DNA of 64,000 nucleotides from Pseudomonas sp. FP2196 (GTDB lineage Bacteria; Pseudomonadota; Gammaproteobacteria; Pseudomonadales; Pseudomonadaceae): NCBI RefSeq assembly GCF_030687715.1, contig NZ_CP117445.1, positions 189,501 to 253,500 of the forward strand, read 5' to 3'. Shown piece by piece: positions 45,940 to 54,911 of this stretch (position 1 is its first letter; each line of letters starts with the position of its first letter). The notes under the pieces were generated by a model. It saw only the letters and a program-made list of their open reading frames with translations, ran no database searches and was not told where the DNA came from. The position numbers and the translations under genes were made by a program.

Positions 45940-45997
45940 TTGCTCCCGTTACACCTTTGGGAACGGTCTGACTTACAACTCCGGTCGATTGCGTTAC

Positions 45998-46025
45998 CGT
46001 CCTTCCTCCATTTGGAGGAGGGACG
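45998..46025 (+). promoter_or_regulatory. Hairpin that masks the ribosome site of the glycosidase-like gene
   Basis: Twelve consecutive pairs (one G-U) between CGTCCTTCCTCC at 45998-46009 and GGAGGAGGGACG at 46014-46025, with loop ATTT. The 3' arm contains the Shine-Dalgarno sequence GGAGGAGGG, which ends six bases before ATG 46030. If it folds, translation would be blocked. Confidence 0.7.
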
Positions 46026-46029
46026 CCCG

Positions 46030-48282
46030 ATGTCGACTGTCGCTTGCTGGCTGCGCCAACTGCTGCTGATGGTCGGCCTGTGCCTGTCGCCCTCGTCGGT
46101 GGCCGAAACGCTGCTGGAAAATTCGTCATGGCGGGTGCAGATCGATCCGGCGACCCTGGCGGTACGTGTGACCCCGGCCGACAGCGCGACCGTGCAGGCA
46201 TCGACGGGTGTTGCTGCGCACAAGGTCAGCCAGTTGCTCAGGCGCGGCAATCGCCTCGAATGGCAATGGGACGATGGCGCCTGGTCGCTCAGCGTTGAAC
46301 TCGATCAGCGTGACCTGCGCTTCTCGATCACCGCCCGTGACCCCACTGATCTGGAATTCCTGCGCCAACCCGGTAGTGCGATAGGCACAGGACTGATCTG
46401 GCCGCTCGCCGAAGGGCATTACGTGCCCCGAGGCGATCCGCTGTGGCAGGCGTTTCTGGTGGATCAGGGTGCGTTCGACAGCACTCAGGATCTGAGCCTG
46501 CCGCTGTGGGGTGTCGAGCACGAGGGTTTCAGCCTTAGCTGGTTGCTGAGCAATCCTTACAACAACCAACTGCAGTTCAGCGCTGACGGCGACGCGTTGG
46601 CGTTGGCGGCGCGGCATCAATTCACGTCACTCGCACCGTCGACGCCGCTGACCTTCAGCCTGTTTCTGGGCGACGCCGATCCGTTGGCCGGCGCTAAGCG
46701 CTATCGGCAATGGCTGATCGATAACGGCCGTTTCGAAACCCTGAGCAGCAAGCTCGAAAAAACCCCACAGGCGCGCAAGTTGCTGGGCGCCAGTCATGTC
46801 TATCTCTGGGGCAATGATCTGTTGGGGCAAAAAGATGTGCGCAACTGGCGGGCGCTGCTCGGCAAATTGCGTGGACAGACTGAGCTTGCCACTGCGCTGC
46901 GTGCTGGTATGGATCGTGAAACCGTGCAGACGCTCGCCACCGTATCGGTGCCCAATAGCTATCAGCAAACCGTGCTGTTGCGCGGTCTCAACCGCTCGCT
47001 GGCCGCTCAGGCGCGCAAAACCTGGCAGGCTCGAGCGGTGCCGGACATGCAGGCATTGGTCAGCGGCTACACCGCATTGCGCGGGCAGTTGGCCACCGAC
47101 TTTGCTGGCGCCTTGACTGCTGCTCCCGAGCAGTGGGGCAGCAGCTTGTCACTCGATACCTTCAAGCATTTGCAGAGCACCGGGCTGCCGCGCTTGTGGC
47201 TGGGACTCGGCGATGGATGGGAGGGCGGGCTCTGGCATCCGGAGGCGGTTCGCGCAGGCGTGGCGGCGGGGTATCTGATCGCGCCGTATGACTCTTACGA
47301 AACGGCGCTGAGCCGTGCCGAGAACCCCGACTGGACCACCGCGCACCTGGGTGACAAGGCCAATGTGGACTGCGCCATCGTGCTGAAAAGCGGCGTGGCC
47401 AAAACCGGCTTTCAGCAGTCGGGCCATTACACTGATCCACGTTGCGTGCGCCCGTTGCTGGAGAAACGCATCAAAGCCATCAGCACCGCCGCCGGGTTCA
47501 ACAGCTGGTTCCTCGATGCCTATGCTGCTGGCATGCTGTTCGACAGCTACCGGCCCGGTTCGACCATGACTCAGGCGCAAAACGCTGAGGGTAACGTTCA
47601 GGCCTCACGCTGGATCAACGAAACGCTGCAACTGCCCAGCGGTTCCGAGGACGGCAACGCGACGACGGCGCAGGGCGTGCTGTTCGCCCATGGCATGCAG
47701 ACGCCGGTGATCGGTTGGGGTGACGCCGACATGAGCAAGAATCCCGATTCCGAATACTTCACCGGCAACTGGTATCCGCCCGAGCAACCGGCCGTGTTCT
47801 TCAAACCCGTGCCGATGAAAGAGCCTTACCGGCGCATTCACTTTGATCCGGCCAGCCGTTTGCCGCTGTACCAGGCGGTGTTTCACGGTTCGGTCATCAC
47901 CAGTCATCACTGGCTGTTCGACAGCCTGAAACTGAGCAATGTCAGGGTGGAAAACGAGCTCACGCAATTGCTCTATAACGTGCCGCCGCTGTATCACCTG
48001 AGCGCGGCGACGCTTGCGCAACGCTTGCCGTTGATTGCGCGTCAGGATGCGTTCTTCCGCCCGCTGCATGAGCGCCTGGCGACGCAGGCACTCACCGGTT
48101 TCCAATGGTTGAGCGAGGATCGACGGGTTCAGCAGACGTCCTTTGAAGATGGCACCCGACTGTTGGCCAACTTCGATCAAGCCGCGCGTGACGTGGATGG
48201 CCGAACCTTGCCGGGCGAAAGCATCACTGTGCTCATGCCTGACGGAACGGTCAGCCACTATCGGGTGCAGACCTCGCTCTGA
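46030..48282 (+). CDS. Large periplasmic glycoside hydrolase-like protein
   Basis: A 750-residue protein with an N-terminal signal peptide (cut near SVAE, residue 26), an N-terminal beta-rich domain and a TIM-barrel-like region. That region holds LWLGLGDGWEGGLWHPE and FNSWFLDAYAAGMLFDSY, whose Asp is a candidate nucleophile. The segment VIGWGDADMSKNPDSEY and the late SHHWLFDSLKLSNV resemble GH101/DUF5696-type glycosidases. Family membership is my judgement from pattern, not a search, and the substrate is unknown. The start is set by GGAGGAGGG before ATG 46030, within a hairpin. It starts 90 bases after the RND pump gene and may be separately controlled. Confidence 0.7.
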   Translation: MSTVACWLRQLLLMVGLCLSPSSVAETLLENSSWRVQIDPATLAVRVTPADSATVQASTGVAAHKVSQLLRRGNRLEWQWDDGAWSLSVELDQRDLRFSITARDPTDLEFLRQPGSAIGTGLIWPLAEGHYVPRGDPLWQAFLVDQGAFDSTQDLSLPLWGVEHEGFSLSWLLSNPYNNQLQFSADGDALALAARHQFTSLAPSTPLTFSLFLGDADPLAGAKRYRQWLIDNGRFETLSSKLEKTPQARKLLGASHVYLWGNDLLGQKDVRNWRALLGKLRGQTELATALRAGMDRETVQTLATVSVPNSYQQTVLLRGLNRSLAAQARKTWQARAVPDMQALVSGYTALRGQLATDFAGALTAAPEQWGSSLSLDTFKHLQSTGLPRLWLGLGDGWEGGLWHPEAVRAGVAAGYLIAPYDSYETALSRAENPDWTTAHLGDKANVDCAIVLKSGVAKTGFQQSGHYTDPRCVRPLLEKRIKAISTAAGFNSWFLDAYAAGMLFDSYRPGSTMTQAQNAEGNVQASRWINETLQLPSGSEDGNATTAQGVLFAHGMQTPVIGWGDADMSKNPDSEYFTGNWYPPEQPAVFFKPVPMKEPYRRIHFDPASRLPLYQAVFHGSVITSHHWLFDSLKLSNVRVENELTQLLYNVPPLYHLSAATLAQRLPLIARQDAFFRPLHERLATQALTGFQWLSEDRRVQQTSFEDGTRLLANFDQAARDVDGRTLPGESITVLMPDGTVSHYRVQTSL

Positions 48283-48283
48283 C

Positions 48284-48910
48284 TCAGACCTTGCGCCAGA
48301 CGCTGGCCAGCCAGGGCTGCTGTTCGCGTGGCAACCCTGCCGGACGGAAGTAATGTTCCAGCTCGACAAACCCCGCAGCGTTCAACAAATCGCGCCACGT
48401 TTGCAGATCGTGATACGAGCCATAACGCGGCCCGTTCCAGCCTTCCTGGTTATCCCCACGCGGATTGGAGCTGAACAGCACGCCACCGGGTTTCAGCGTG
48501 TCGCGCAGTTGCTGCAAGACCCGAGGCAATTCCTGTCGCGGCACATGAAACAACACGGCATTGGCGAAAATCCCGTCGAAGCGCTCTTCGGGCAGATCCA
48601 GCTTGAGAAAATCCTGGCACCACACTTCACAGCCGCTGTCCTCGCGCGCCATCTGCGCAAACTTCTCCGAGCCGTCGAGGCCGACCGCGACGTGGCCCAT
48701 ACGCGTGAACGCCTGCAAATCCCGCCCCGGCCCACAGCCGAAATCAAGAATGCTGAACGGCGCTGCACCCTGTATGTGCCGCAAGAGCGCGTCGATGTTC
48801 TGGCTGACATCGTGATCGCGGGTACCCTCACGGAAGTCCTCGGCCACCGAGTTGTAGTGGGCGAGGGTGGTGGCGGTGATCTGTTCGAGGTCGGTGGGGG
48901 TCTGTTTCAT
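48284..48910 (-). CDS. Class I SAM-dependent methyltransferase
   Basis: A 208-residue methyltransferase with motif I ILDFGCGPGRDL near residue 55, motif II GLDGSEKFAQMA, and FDGIFANAVLFHVPR (motif IV). It resembles small-molecule methylases of the Methyltransf_11/25 group. The substrate is unknown. ATG 48910 was chosen because the 15-residue extension has no family similarity. The stop codons of this gene and the glycosidase gene almost touch. Confidence 0.85.
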   Translation of the reverse strand: MKQTPTDLEQITATTLAHYNSVAEDFREGTRDHDVSQNIDALLRHIQGAAPFSILDFGCGPGRDLQAFTRMGHVAVGLDGSEKFAQMAREDSGCEVWCQDFLKLDLPEERFDGIFANAVLFHVPRQELPRVLQQLRDTLKPGGVLFSSNPRGDNQEGWNGPRYGSYHDLQTWRDLLNAAGFVELEHYFRPAGLPREQQPWLASVWRKV

Positions 48911-48969
48911 GATTGGGCTGCGTGGGGCAATTGAGGTTTGGCGAATATACGCCATGAAAGGAAATGATT

Positions 48970-49115
48970 GGGCGGCGGCTGCACGCAGGTAGTAGGCCGG
49001 TCAATAGGAAAACCGGTATACCCGAAGGTGCCCCGCGCACAGCCGCCATAACGTTCAGGCAGGAGAAATCACCTGAGATAAGGTGGCGCTGTGCGCCCGG
49101 TAGAATCCGGGCGAC
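48970..49115 (+). ncRNA. Candidate structured RNA upstream of the effector-like gene
   Basis: A compact series of nested stems without a credible gene. An outer stem GGCGGCTG (48974-48981) pairs with CAGCCGCC (49040-49047), enclosing CCGGT (48997) / ACCGG (49012). Next come CACCT/AGGTG (49070-49085) and CGCCCGG/CCGGGCG (49094-49113). More GC-rich pairing (GGG/CCC near 49145-49158) continues downstream. I do not recognise a known RNA family. It could be an sRNA on either strand or a leader of the 49441 gene. Confidence 0.45.
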
Positions 49116-49440
49116 TAAACCCGATCACTGATGAGCCGTGACGGGCCGAGACCCGCCATCGGATTTGGCAGGCGCAAGCGCTCGGAATGATCTAGGAAAA
49201 TGTCCTGCAAAGGAAAGGGAACAGGCCTGTAGGCGCTCTGATTTTCCTGTACGAAATTTTCCCTTTTCGGTGTGAATCGCTCCTCACGCCAAAGCATAAA
49301 ACCCCACCGACTGTGCAATACATATGTACCGCACTCTGCGGTTCGCTCCGGAATGTAATGACGCCTGCGCGATAGACGACTGTCGCGATGTCTGCCCTGT
49401 TTTTTTCTTCAGGGGGACTCACTCAAAAAAAGGATTTTTC
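49116..49440. other. Intergenic region before the effector-like gene
   Basis: No supported gene. The segment 49200-49320 is lower in GC than the rest and is the likely promoter area. AAAGGA at 49428-49434 is the ribosome site of the following gene. Confidence 0.4.
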
Positions 49441-50850
49441 ATGGGCATTGTTCGCAAACCTGGCTCCACTTCGTCGACCCTCCGTCATTCGACGGATACA
49501 ACGCCAACCCGTAAAAGAGCCGGCAGTACGCCATCCGGCGACGGGGCGCCGGTGAAGATTCACCGCCCTGACGCGGACCTGTCAGGCATGGAGGCGGTTT
49601 CGCCTGCTGACCCGTCGCCCTCCGTCATCATGATTACTCCGTTGCATTCTGCTCAGGTCACGCCCCTGCATCCGACGATCAAAACACTTGAGCGCTACAG
49701 CTTGAGAGCGCCGGCCAACTTGCCCGCAGCCAATGCTCAGGGCCTCAGGGTGTTCAAGAACCGAAATTACGTCGATATCGCGCCCGGCGAGATCGTACTG
49801 GTTCGGGAAACCGGCATCGCCGGTGAATATCGGGCAGCGCTGGCCTCTGAATCGGCAGCGCTGGGTCCGGCGCTGTTTTTTGATCCGCGCAGCAAGATCT
49901 GGGGACTCGAACGGCCCCGGCCTTTGCCCGATCCGGGCACAGTGATTGATATCGATAGAGATCAGCTCATACGCGATGTCAGAAAGGACTACGCCCAAAA
50001 AAACCGGGTTCATACCGGTAACGATGACTCGTTCGAGTACACGGCGGCACAGGAGGGCACGCTGGTCGCACGCGGGTTGAAGCAGTTCTCGCCGGAACAG
50101 GCGGCGATCATTCGCTCGGAGCTGAAAGCGGTCGAAGGTATCTTCGCTGATGCCGGTCACGCCATTGCCCTGAAATACCGCGACGCCGACGCAGTGTACG
50201 AAAGCTTCTTTGGCGCCGAGCACTCGAGCGTAACGCAGCGATTTGCCGATTCTGTCGCGCGCGGCCTGGTGCTCTCAAAGGAGTATCAAGGGAGCTGGGG
50301 GGATGAGAAATTCCTCGGAGTTGATACGGACAGCAATAGTGCGGCCTGGATGTACAAAAGAGATTTTCATGGTCGGCTTTTCATCAATCGCAAATACATG
50401 AAACGGGGTGTATTGAGCCTGTCGTTGGGCCATGAAATGTTGCACACCAATAGAATCGACCGTTTCCAGGCCATCGGGCCCAATGCGGCGGATTACTTCT
50501 ATCTGGACGGCCGTCTGGGCCGTCTGCTGGATTGTGATTCGTTAACCGTTTACGACGATCCGGAGCGCGGTGTCTCCGAAGCCATCATGCGCGGCGGCTT
50601 GACGGTCGATTATCTGAGGTCTTTTTCGGATGAACACGATGCCTTTTTGATCGGTGTCAGCGATTACCTGGGAATCGGCGACGATCTCGACCTTCAGGCG
50701 GCGGTTGACCTGTTCAACGCCAATCCGAAGCTGCGTGCACACCTGGCGGCGAACAATGCCGACAGCCTGATTTGTGCGGCAAAAAGCATGCAAACGCTGC
50801 ACGAAAACAAAACTGAATACGCCTGGCTAGACAGCCTGATCGAGGATTGA
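49441..50850 (+). CDS. Putative secreted effector/toxin with HEMLH zinc-metallopeptidase motif
   Basis: A 469-residue protein not assigned to a named family. Residues 1-60 are rich in Ser, Thr, Pro and Arg, as in type III secreted effectors, with no Sec signal. Residues about 100-165 (GLRVFKNRNYVDIAPGEIVL and LGPALFFDPRSKIWGLERP) resemble a domain I associate with large Pseudomonas toxins. In SLGHEMLHTNRID an HExxH motif is clear: H331, E332, H335. Acidic residues in VYDDPERGVSEAIMRGG may supply the third zinc ligand. AAAGGA precedes ATG 49441. There is no adjacent chaperone or secretion gene. Functional assignment is inference. Confidence 0.65.
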   Translation: MGIVRKPGSTSSTLRHSTDTTPTRKRAGSTPSGDGAPVKIHRPDADLSGMEAVSPADPSPSVIMITPLHSAQVTPLHPTIKTLERYSLRAPANLPAANAQGLRVFKNRNYVDIAPGEIVLVRETGIAGEYRAALASESAALGPALFFDPRSKIWGLERPRPLPDPGTVIDIDRDQLIRDVRKDYAQKNRVHTGNDDSFEYTAAQEGTLVARGLKQFSPEQAAIIRSELKAVEGIFADAGHAIALKYRDADAVYESFFGAEHSSVTQRFADSVARGLVLSKEYQGSWGDEKFLGVDTDSNSAAWMYKRDFHGRLFINRKYMKRGVLSLSLGHEMLHTNRIDRFQAIGPNAADYFYLDGRLGRLLDCDSLTVYDDPERGVSEAIMRGGLTVDYLRSFSDEHDAFLIGVSDYLGIGDDLDLQAAVDLFNANPKLRAHLAANNADSLICAAKSMQTLHENKTEYAWLDSLIED

Positions 50851-50873
50851 GATGGGTGATCTTTTGATCTTCT

Positions 50874-51518
50874 TCAGCGTTTATTTAATACGCGGGCCAA
50901 CCGATCACCACCCAACTGAATCACCGCGACCAACGCCACCAGCAGCACAATCACCGTCAGCATGATCTGGCTGTCAAAACGCTGATAGCCGTAGCGATAA
51001 GCGATGTCGCCCAAGCCACCGGCGCCGATTGCGCCGGCCATGGCCGAGGAGTTGATCATCGTCACCAGCGTGATGGTGAAACCGCCGACAATCCCCGGCA
51101 GTGCTTCCGGCAACAGCACATGCCAGACGATGTGCCAGCGCCGGCAACCCATGGCTTGCGCGGCTTCGATCAGACCGTGATCGACCTCGCGCAGACTCAC
51201 TTCGGCTATTCGCGCAAAGAATGGCGTGGCGGCGATGGTCAGCGGCACCACAGCGGCCCACACGCCGTAGGTGGTGCCGACGATCATCCGGGTGAACGGA
51301 ATCAGCGCGACCATCAGAATCAGAAACGGGATCGAGCGAAACAGGTTCACGAATGCGCCCAAGGCACGGTTCAGCAGCGGCGCTTCGTAAATCCCGCCTT
51401 TGTCACTGGTGACCAGAATCACCGCCATGGGAATCCCCACCAGCAATGCAATCAGCGACGACACGCCGACCATCAGGAATGTGTCGATAAAACCTTGCAG
51501 CAAACGTTCAAACCACAT
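50874..51518 (-). CDS. metI: D-methionine ABC transporter permease MetI
   Basis: A 214-residue inner-membrane permease with five helices. Typical MetI stretches are [17 protein letters not shown], the EAA-like [28 protein letters not shown], and [27 protein letters not shown]. The start ATG 51518 overlaps the end of metN by 11 bases; a 20-residue upstream extension has no similarity. It imports methionine with MetN and MetQ, which precede it on the same strand. Confidence 0.93.
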   Translation of the reverse strand: MWFERLLQGFIDTFLMVGVSSLIALLVGIPMAVILVTSDKGGIYEAPLLNRALGAFVNLFRSIPFLILMVALIPFTRMIVGTTYGVWAAVVPLTIAATPFFARIAEVSLREVDHGLIEAAQAMGCRRWHIVWHVLLPEALPGIVGGFTITLVTMINSSAMAGAIGAGGLGDIAYRYGYQRFDSQIMLTVIVLLVALVAVIQLGGDRLARVLNKR

Positions 51519-52629
51519 AGCCCAGCACCTCCACCCGTTGCGCCCATTGCCCGGCACGTTCACGCAATTGCTCGACACTCACCACCGATCCGCTCACCGC
51601 CAACAGCAGTTGCCCAAGCGCATGGCCCTGAATCCGCTCCACACCGCCCTGGAGCAGTTTCACTCGCCCACCGAGGGCGGCGAACAATGCCGCCAGATCA
51701 GGCTCATCACTGGCACTGCCTGTGAATTGCAAACGGAGGACAACAGCTGCCTCGGAGGTGGGCGATTGCGCGTGCAAGCGGCTCTGCAACTCTTCCGGCA
51801 GCGCGTGTTGCAGCGGCGCGAGCAACGTCTGGCTGACCTCATGCTGCGGGTTGCCAAACACTTCCCACACCGGGCCCTGCTCGACGATGTGCCCGTGCTC
51901 CAAGACCACCACGCGGTCGCAGATTTCGCGGATCACCGCCATCTCGTGCGTAATCAGCACAATGGTCAGCCCCAGACGCTTGTTGATCTCGCGCAGCAGG
52001 CCGAGGATCGACTGTGTGGTCTCCGGGTCGAGCGCGGAAGTGGCCTCGTCGCAGAGCAAAATATCCGGGTCATGAACCAAGGCGCGGGCGATGCCGACAC
52101 GCTGTTTCTGGCCGCCGGAAAGCTGCGCCGGATAGGCCTTGTGCTTGGCTTGCAGGCCGACCAGTTCGAGCAGTTCGCGAACCTTTTTCTCGCGTTGCTC
52201 TTTCGGCACGCCGGCGACTTTCAGTGGCAGTTCGACGTTCTGCCAAACCGTTTTCGCCGACATCAGATTGAAGTGCTGAAAGATCATGCCGATTCGTCGA
52301 CGCAAGGCGACCAAACGGTCCTCATCGAATTCGCCGATATCGACCTGATCAATCAGCACCCGACCCGAAGTAGGTTGCTCCAGGCGATTGATCGTGCGGA
52401 TCAGCGACGACTTGCCGGCGCCGCTACGGCCGATAATGCCGAACACTTCACCGCGCTGGATCGCCAGGTCGATGCCTTGCAGGGCGGCGACCGGGCCTTG
52501 TCGACCGTTGTAGGTTTTACCCAGGCCGATGAAGCGCACGTGGGCGCGGTTCAGCTCGGGATGCAGTTCTGTACGTTCGGCGTTGTGTGGCTCCGGAGTT
52601 TCCGGTCGCCGCTGGATGGCAGCGGTCAT
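51508..52629 (-). CDS. metN: Methionine ABC transporter ATP-binding protein MetN
   Basis: A 373-residue ATPase: N-terminal extension of about 30 residues, Walker [11 protein letters not shown]-loop [15 protein letters not shown], signature [15 protein letters not shown], Walker [14 protein letters not shown]-loop ITHEM. A C-terminal NIL (ACT-like) domain from about residue 295 is the methionine-sensing domain that inhibits transport when methionine is plentiful. Its start codon directly follows the metQ stop (TAAATG). Confidence 0.95.
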   Translation of the reverse strand: MTAAIQRRPETPEPHNAERTELHPELNRAHVRFIGLGKTYNGRQGPVAALQGIDLAIQRGEVFGIIGRSGAGKSSLIRTINRLEQPTSGRVLIDQVDIGEFDEDRLVALRRRIGMIFQHFNLMSAKTVWQNVELPLKVAGVPKEQREKKVRELLELVGLQAKHKAYPAQLSGGQKQRVGIARALVHDPDILLCDEATSALDPETTQSILGLLREINKRLGLTIVLITHEMAVIREICDRVVVLEHGHIVEQGPVWEVFGNPQHEVSQTLLAPLQHALPEELQSRLHAQSPTSEAAVVLRLQFTGSASDEPDLAALFAALGGRVKLLQGGVERIQGHALGQLLLAVSGSVVSVEQLRERAGQWAQRVEVLGYVV

Positions 52630-53439
52630 TTAGCTTTCCCAACCGGCCTGGTACAGCTTGCCGTGGGCCTTGTCCAATGCGGCGCGAACGGCCGGCGAAT
52701 GCTGATAGATGTCGACGAATTTGATCAGGCGCGGATCGGTTTTGCTCTTCGGCTGGATCACGAACTGAATCACGTATTCCTTGTGATCAAGGCCGTCGAA
52801 CAGCAACGCGGAGCCGGCATCGAACGTCTTTGCCAGACGGATATAGGCGGGGTAGCCCTGCACCAGATCCGCGTCGTCGTAGGCGCGAACCAGTTGCACG
52901 GCTTCGACTTGGAGGATCTTGATTTTCTTCGGGTTGGCGACGATGTCGTCTTCGGTGGCCTTGTAGCCGACCCCCGGTTGCAGTGTGATCAAACCAGCCT
53001 TGGCCAGCAGTTGCAGGCCGCGACCGCTGTTGATCGGGTCGTTGGCGATGGCGACGCTGGCGCCTTCGGGCAGCTCGTCGAAGCTTTTGTATTTCTTTGA
53101 GTAGAGACCGACGTTGTTGATGATTCCCGGGGCGAATGGCACCAGATCAAAACCGGCAGCGGCTTTTGCGTTTTCCAGGAACGGGATGTGCTGGAAGTAG
53201 TTCACGTCGATGTCGCCGGCGGCGAGGCTGACGTTCGGCGCGATCCAGTCGGTGAATTCGACCAGTTCGACTTTCAGGCCCTGTTTGTTGGCTTCTTCGA
53301 CGGCAGCTTCCAGCGGGATGGCGAAGGCGGCGGTGGTGCCGATTTTCAGCGGAGCGTCGGCGGCGAACACGGCCGAGCTGAACAGGCCGAGGGCCAGGGC
53401 CAGTGCTTTGACTGGGCGGGACAGGCGTTTCTGGGTCAT
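52630..53439 (-). CDS. metQ: Methionine-binding periplasmic protein MetQ
   Basis: A 269-residue NlpA-family binding protein with signal peptide cut after FAA (residue 27); no lipobox, so it is soluble. Features: VELVEFTDWIAPNVSLAAGDIDVNYFQH and ASVAIANDPINSGRGLQLL. It is the first gene of metQ-metN-metI on the minus strand, 119 bases downstream of the LLM oxygenase gene with a family-A palindrome between. Adjacency to sulfur oxygenases suggests that methionine or a related sulfur source is taken up. Confidence 0.92.
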   Translation of the reverse strand: MTQKRLSRPVKALALALGLFSSAVFAADAPLKIGTTAAFAIPLEAAVEEANKQGLKVELVEFTDWIAPNVSLAAGDIDVNYFQHIPFLENAKAAAGFDLVPFAPGIINNVGLYSKKYKSFDELPEGASVAIANDPINSGRGLQLLAKAGLITLQPGVGYKATEDDIVANPKKIKILQVEAVQLVRAYDDADLVQGYPAYIRLAKTFDAGSALLFDGLDHKEYVIQFVIQPKSKTDPRLIKFVDIYQHSPAVRAALDKAHGKLYQAGWES

Positions 53440-53488
53440 GGTGGTTTTTCCAGTCAGTGCATGAAATGTGTGGTGTTTGTTATGGCTT

Positions 53489-53555
53489 CATCGCGAGCAG
53501 GCTCACTCCTACATTCGGAATGCGTTCCCCTGTAGGAGTGAGCCTGCTCGCGATG
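53489..53555. repeat. REP-type palindrome, family A variant
   Basis: Arms CATCGCGAGCAGGCTCACTC plus CTACA and complement, 25 bases, perfect, around a 17-base loop. The core carries CTCACTCCTACA in place of CTCGCTCCCACA. Confidence 0.88.
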
Positions 53556-53558
53556 CTT

Positions 53559-54911
53559 TTAGCGGCGAAACGCGGAGCCGGTGTGTTGCACGGGCAGGTG
53601 CGCCTCGCCGTGAAACAACTTCTCGCGCAAGCTGCCGGTGTCATACGCGGTCTTGTACGACCCTCGCTGTTGCAACTCAGGAATCACCAATTCAATGAAA
53701 TCCACATAGCTTTCCGGGGTGACAATGCGGGTCAGGTTGAAACCATCGAGGCCGGTTTCGGCGATCCACGATTCCAGTTCATCCGCCACCTGCTGCGGCG
53801 AACCCACCACGGTGATGTAGCGCCCGCCGAGGGCGTGCTGGTCGAGCAATTTGCGTCGGGTCCAGTCGTTGTTCTGCAGATTCTTGGTCGCGGACTGAAT
53901 GGCGTTGCTCTTCACGTACTGGATCGGTTCGTCGATTTCATACTGCGAAAAGTCGATGCCAGTGGACGCCGAGAAATGCGCAACACCCGCCTCGGCGCTG
54001 GCGTAACTCAGGTACTCGGCGTGCTTGGCCCACGCGGCTTCCTCGGTCTCGCCGACGATCACGTTGAGGCCCATAAACACCTTGATGTCCTCGGGGTTAC
54101 GCCCGGCCTCGACGGCGCTGGCGCGAACCTTGTCCACCTGAACCTTGGTCGACGGTTTGTTCTGGCCACTGATGAACACGCACTCGGCGTGACGCCCGGC
54201 GAACAGCAGACCGCGATCGGAACTGCCCGCCTGAAACAGCACCGGCGTGCGTTGCGGCGACGGTTCGCAGAGGTGATAACCCTCAACCTGATAGAACTCG
54301 CCCGTGTGCTCGACCTTGTGCACTTTTTCCGGTTGGGCATAGATGCGCTGTTCGCGGTCGTTGAGCACCGCACCGTTTTCCCAACTGCCTTCCCAGAGTT
54401 TGTAGAGCACTTGCAGGTACTCTTCGGCCTGATCGTAGCGACGGTCATGCTCGACTTGCTCACGCAGGCCCATGGCTTTGGCGGCGCTGTCCAGATAACC
54501 GGTTACGATGTTCCAGCCGACGCGACCACGGCTCAAATGATCGAGCGTCGACATGCGTCGGGCGAACAGATACGGCGGCTCGTAAGTGAGGTTGGCGGTC
54601 AGGCCGAAGCCGAGGTTTTTGGTGACTGCGGCCATCGCCGAAACCAGCAACAAAGGATCGTTGACCGGCAACTGGATCGACTCTTTCAGGGTGACGTCCA
54701 CCGAGTTTTGATAGACGTCGTACACGCCAACGATGTCGGCGATGAACAAGCCGTCGAACAACCCGCGCTCCAGCAACTGCGCGAGTTCGGTCCAGTATTC
54801 AATGGTGTTGTAGCGCGTCGAGGTATCACGCGGATGCGTCCACAAGCCATGGTTGATGTGGCCGATGCAGTTCATGTTGAACGCATTGAGCAGGATTTTT
54901 TTCTTCGTCAT
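53559..54911 (-). CDS. LLM-class flavin-dependent monooxygenase (NtaA/SnaA/DszA family)
   Basis: A 450-residue FMNH2-dependent monooxygenase of the luciferase-like NtaA/SnaA/DszA/SoxA group. Recognisable are HINHGLWTHPRD, YWTELAQLLERGLFDGLFIADI, GRVGWNIVTGYLDSAAKAMG and VLFQAGSSDRGLLFAGRHAECVF. Family members open C-S or C-N bonds in sulfonates, dibenzothiophene sulfone or aminopolycarboxylates. The start overlaps the stop of the SfnB-like gene by one base. Context (two SfnB-like enzymes, metNIQ) indicates release of sulfur from organic compounds; the exact substrate is unknown. Confidence 0.9.
   Translation of the reverse strand: MTKKKILLNAFNMNCIGHINHGLWTHPRDTSTRYNTIEYWTELAQLLERGLFDGLFIADIVGVYDVYQNSVDVTLKESIQLPVNDPLLLVSAMAAVTKNLGFGLTANLTYEPPYLFARRMSTLDHLSRGRVGWNIVTGYLDSAAKAMGLREQVEHDRRYDQAEEYLQVLYKLWEGSWENGAVLNDREQRIYAQPEKVHKVEHTGEFYQVEGYHLCEPSPQRTPVLFQAGSSDRGLLFAGRHAECVFISGQNKPSTKVQVDKVRASAVEAGRNPEDIKVFMGLNVIVGETEEAAWAKHAEYLSYASAEAGVAHFSASTGIDFSQYEIDEPIQYVKSNAIQSATKNLQNNDWTRRKLLDQHALGGRYITVVGSPQQVADELESWIAETGLDGFNLTRIVTPESYVDFIELVIPELQQRGSYKTAYDTGSLREKLFHGEAHLPVQHTGSAFRR

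Noticed and set aside
48828..49049. A 73-codon minus-strand frame (MAAVRGAPSGIPVFLLTG...)
   Set aside because: It overlaps the start of the methyltransferase gene and coincides with the outer stem and hairpin of the structured region. Its apparent coding content is more simply explained by the RNA-like structure, though phage Ash-type small proteins crossed my mind.
49127..49165. CTGATGAG followed by a small CCG/CGG stem, recalling a hammerhead ribozyme core
   Set aside because: The required GAAA core is absent (CCGAGA instead) and flanking stems I and III cannot be formed convincingly.
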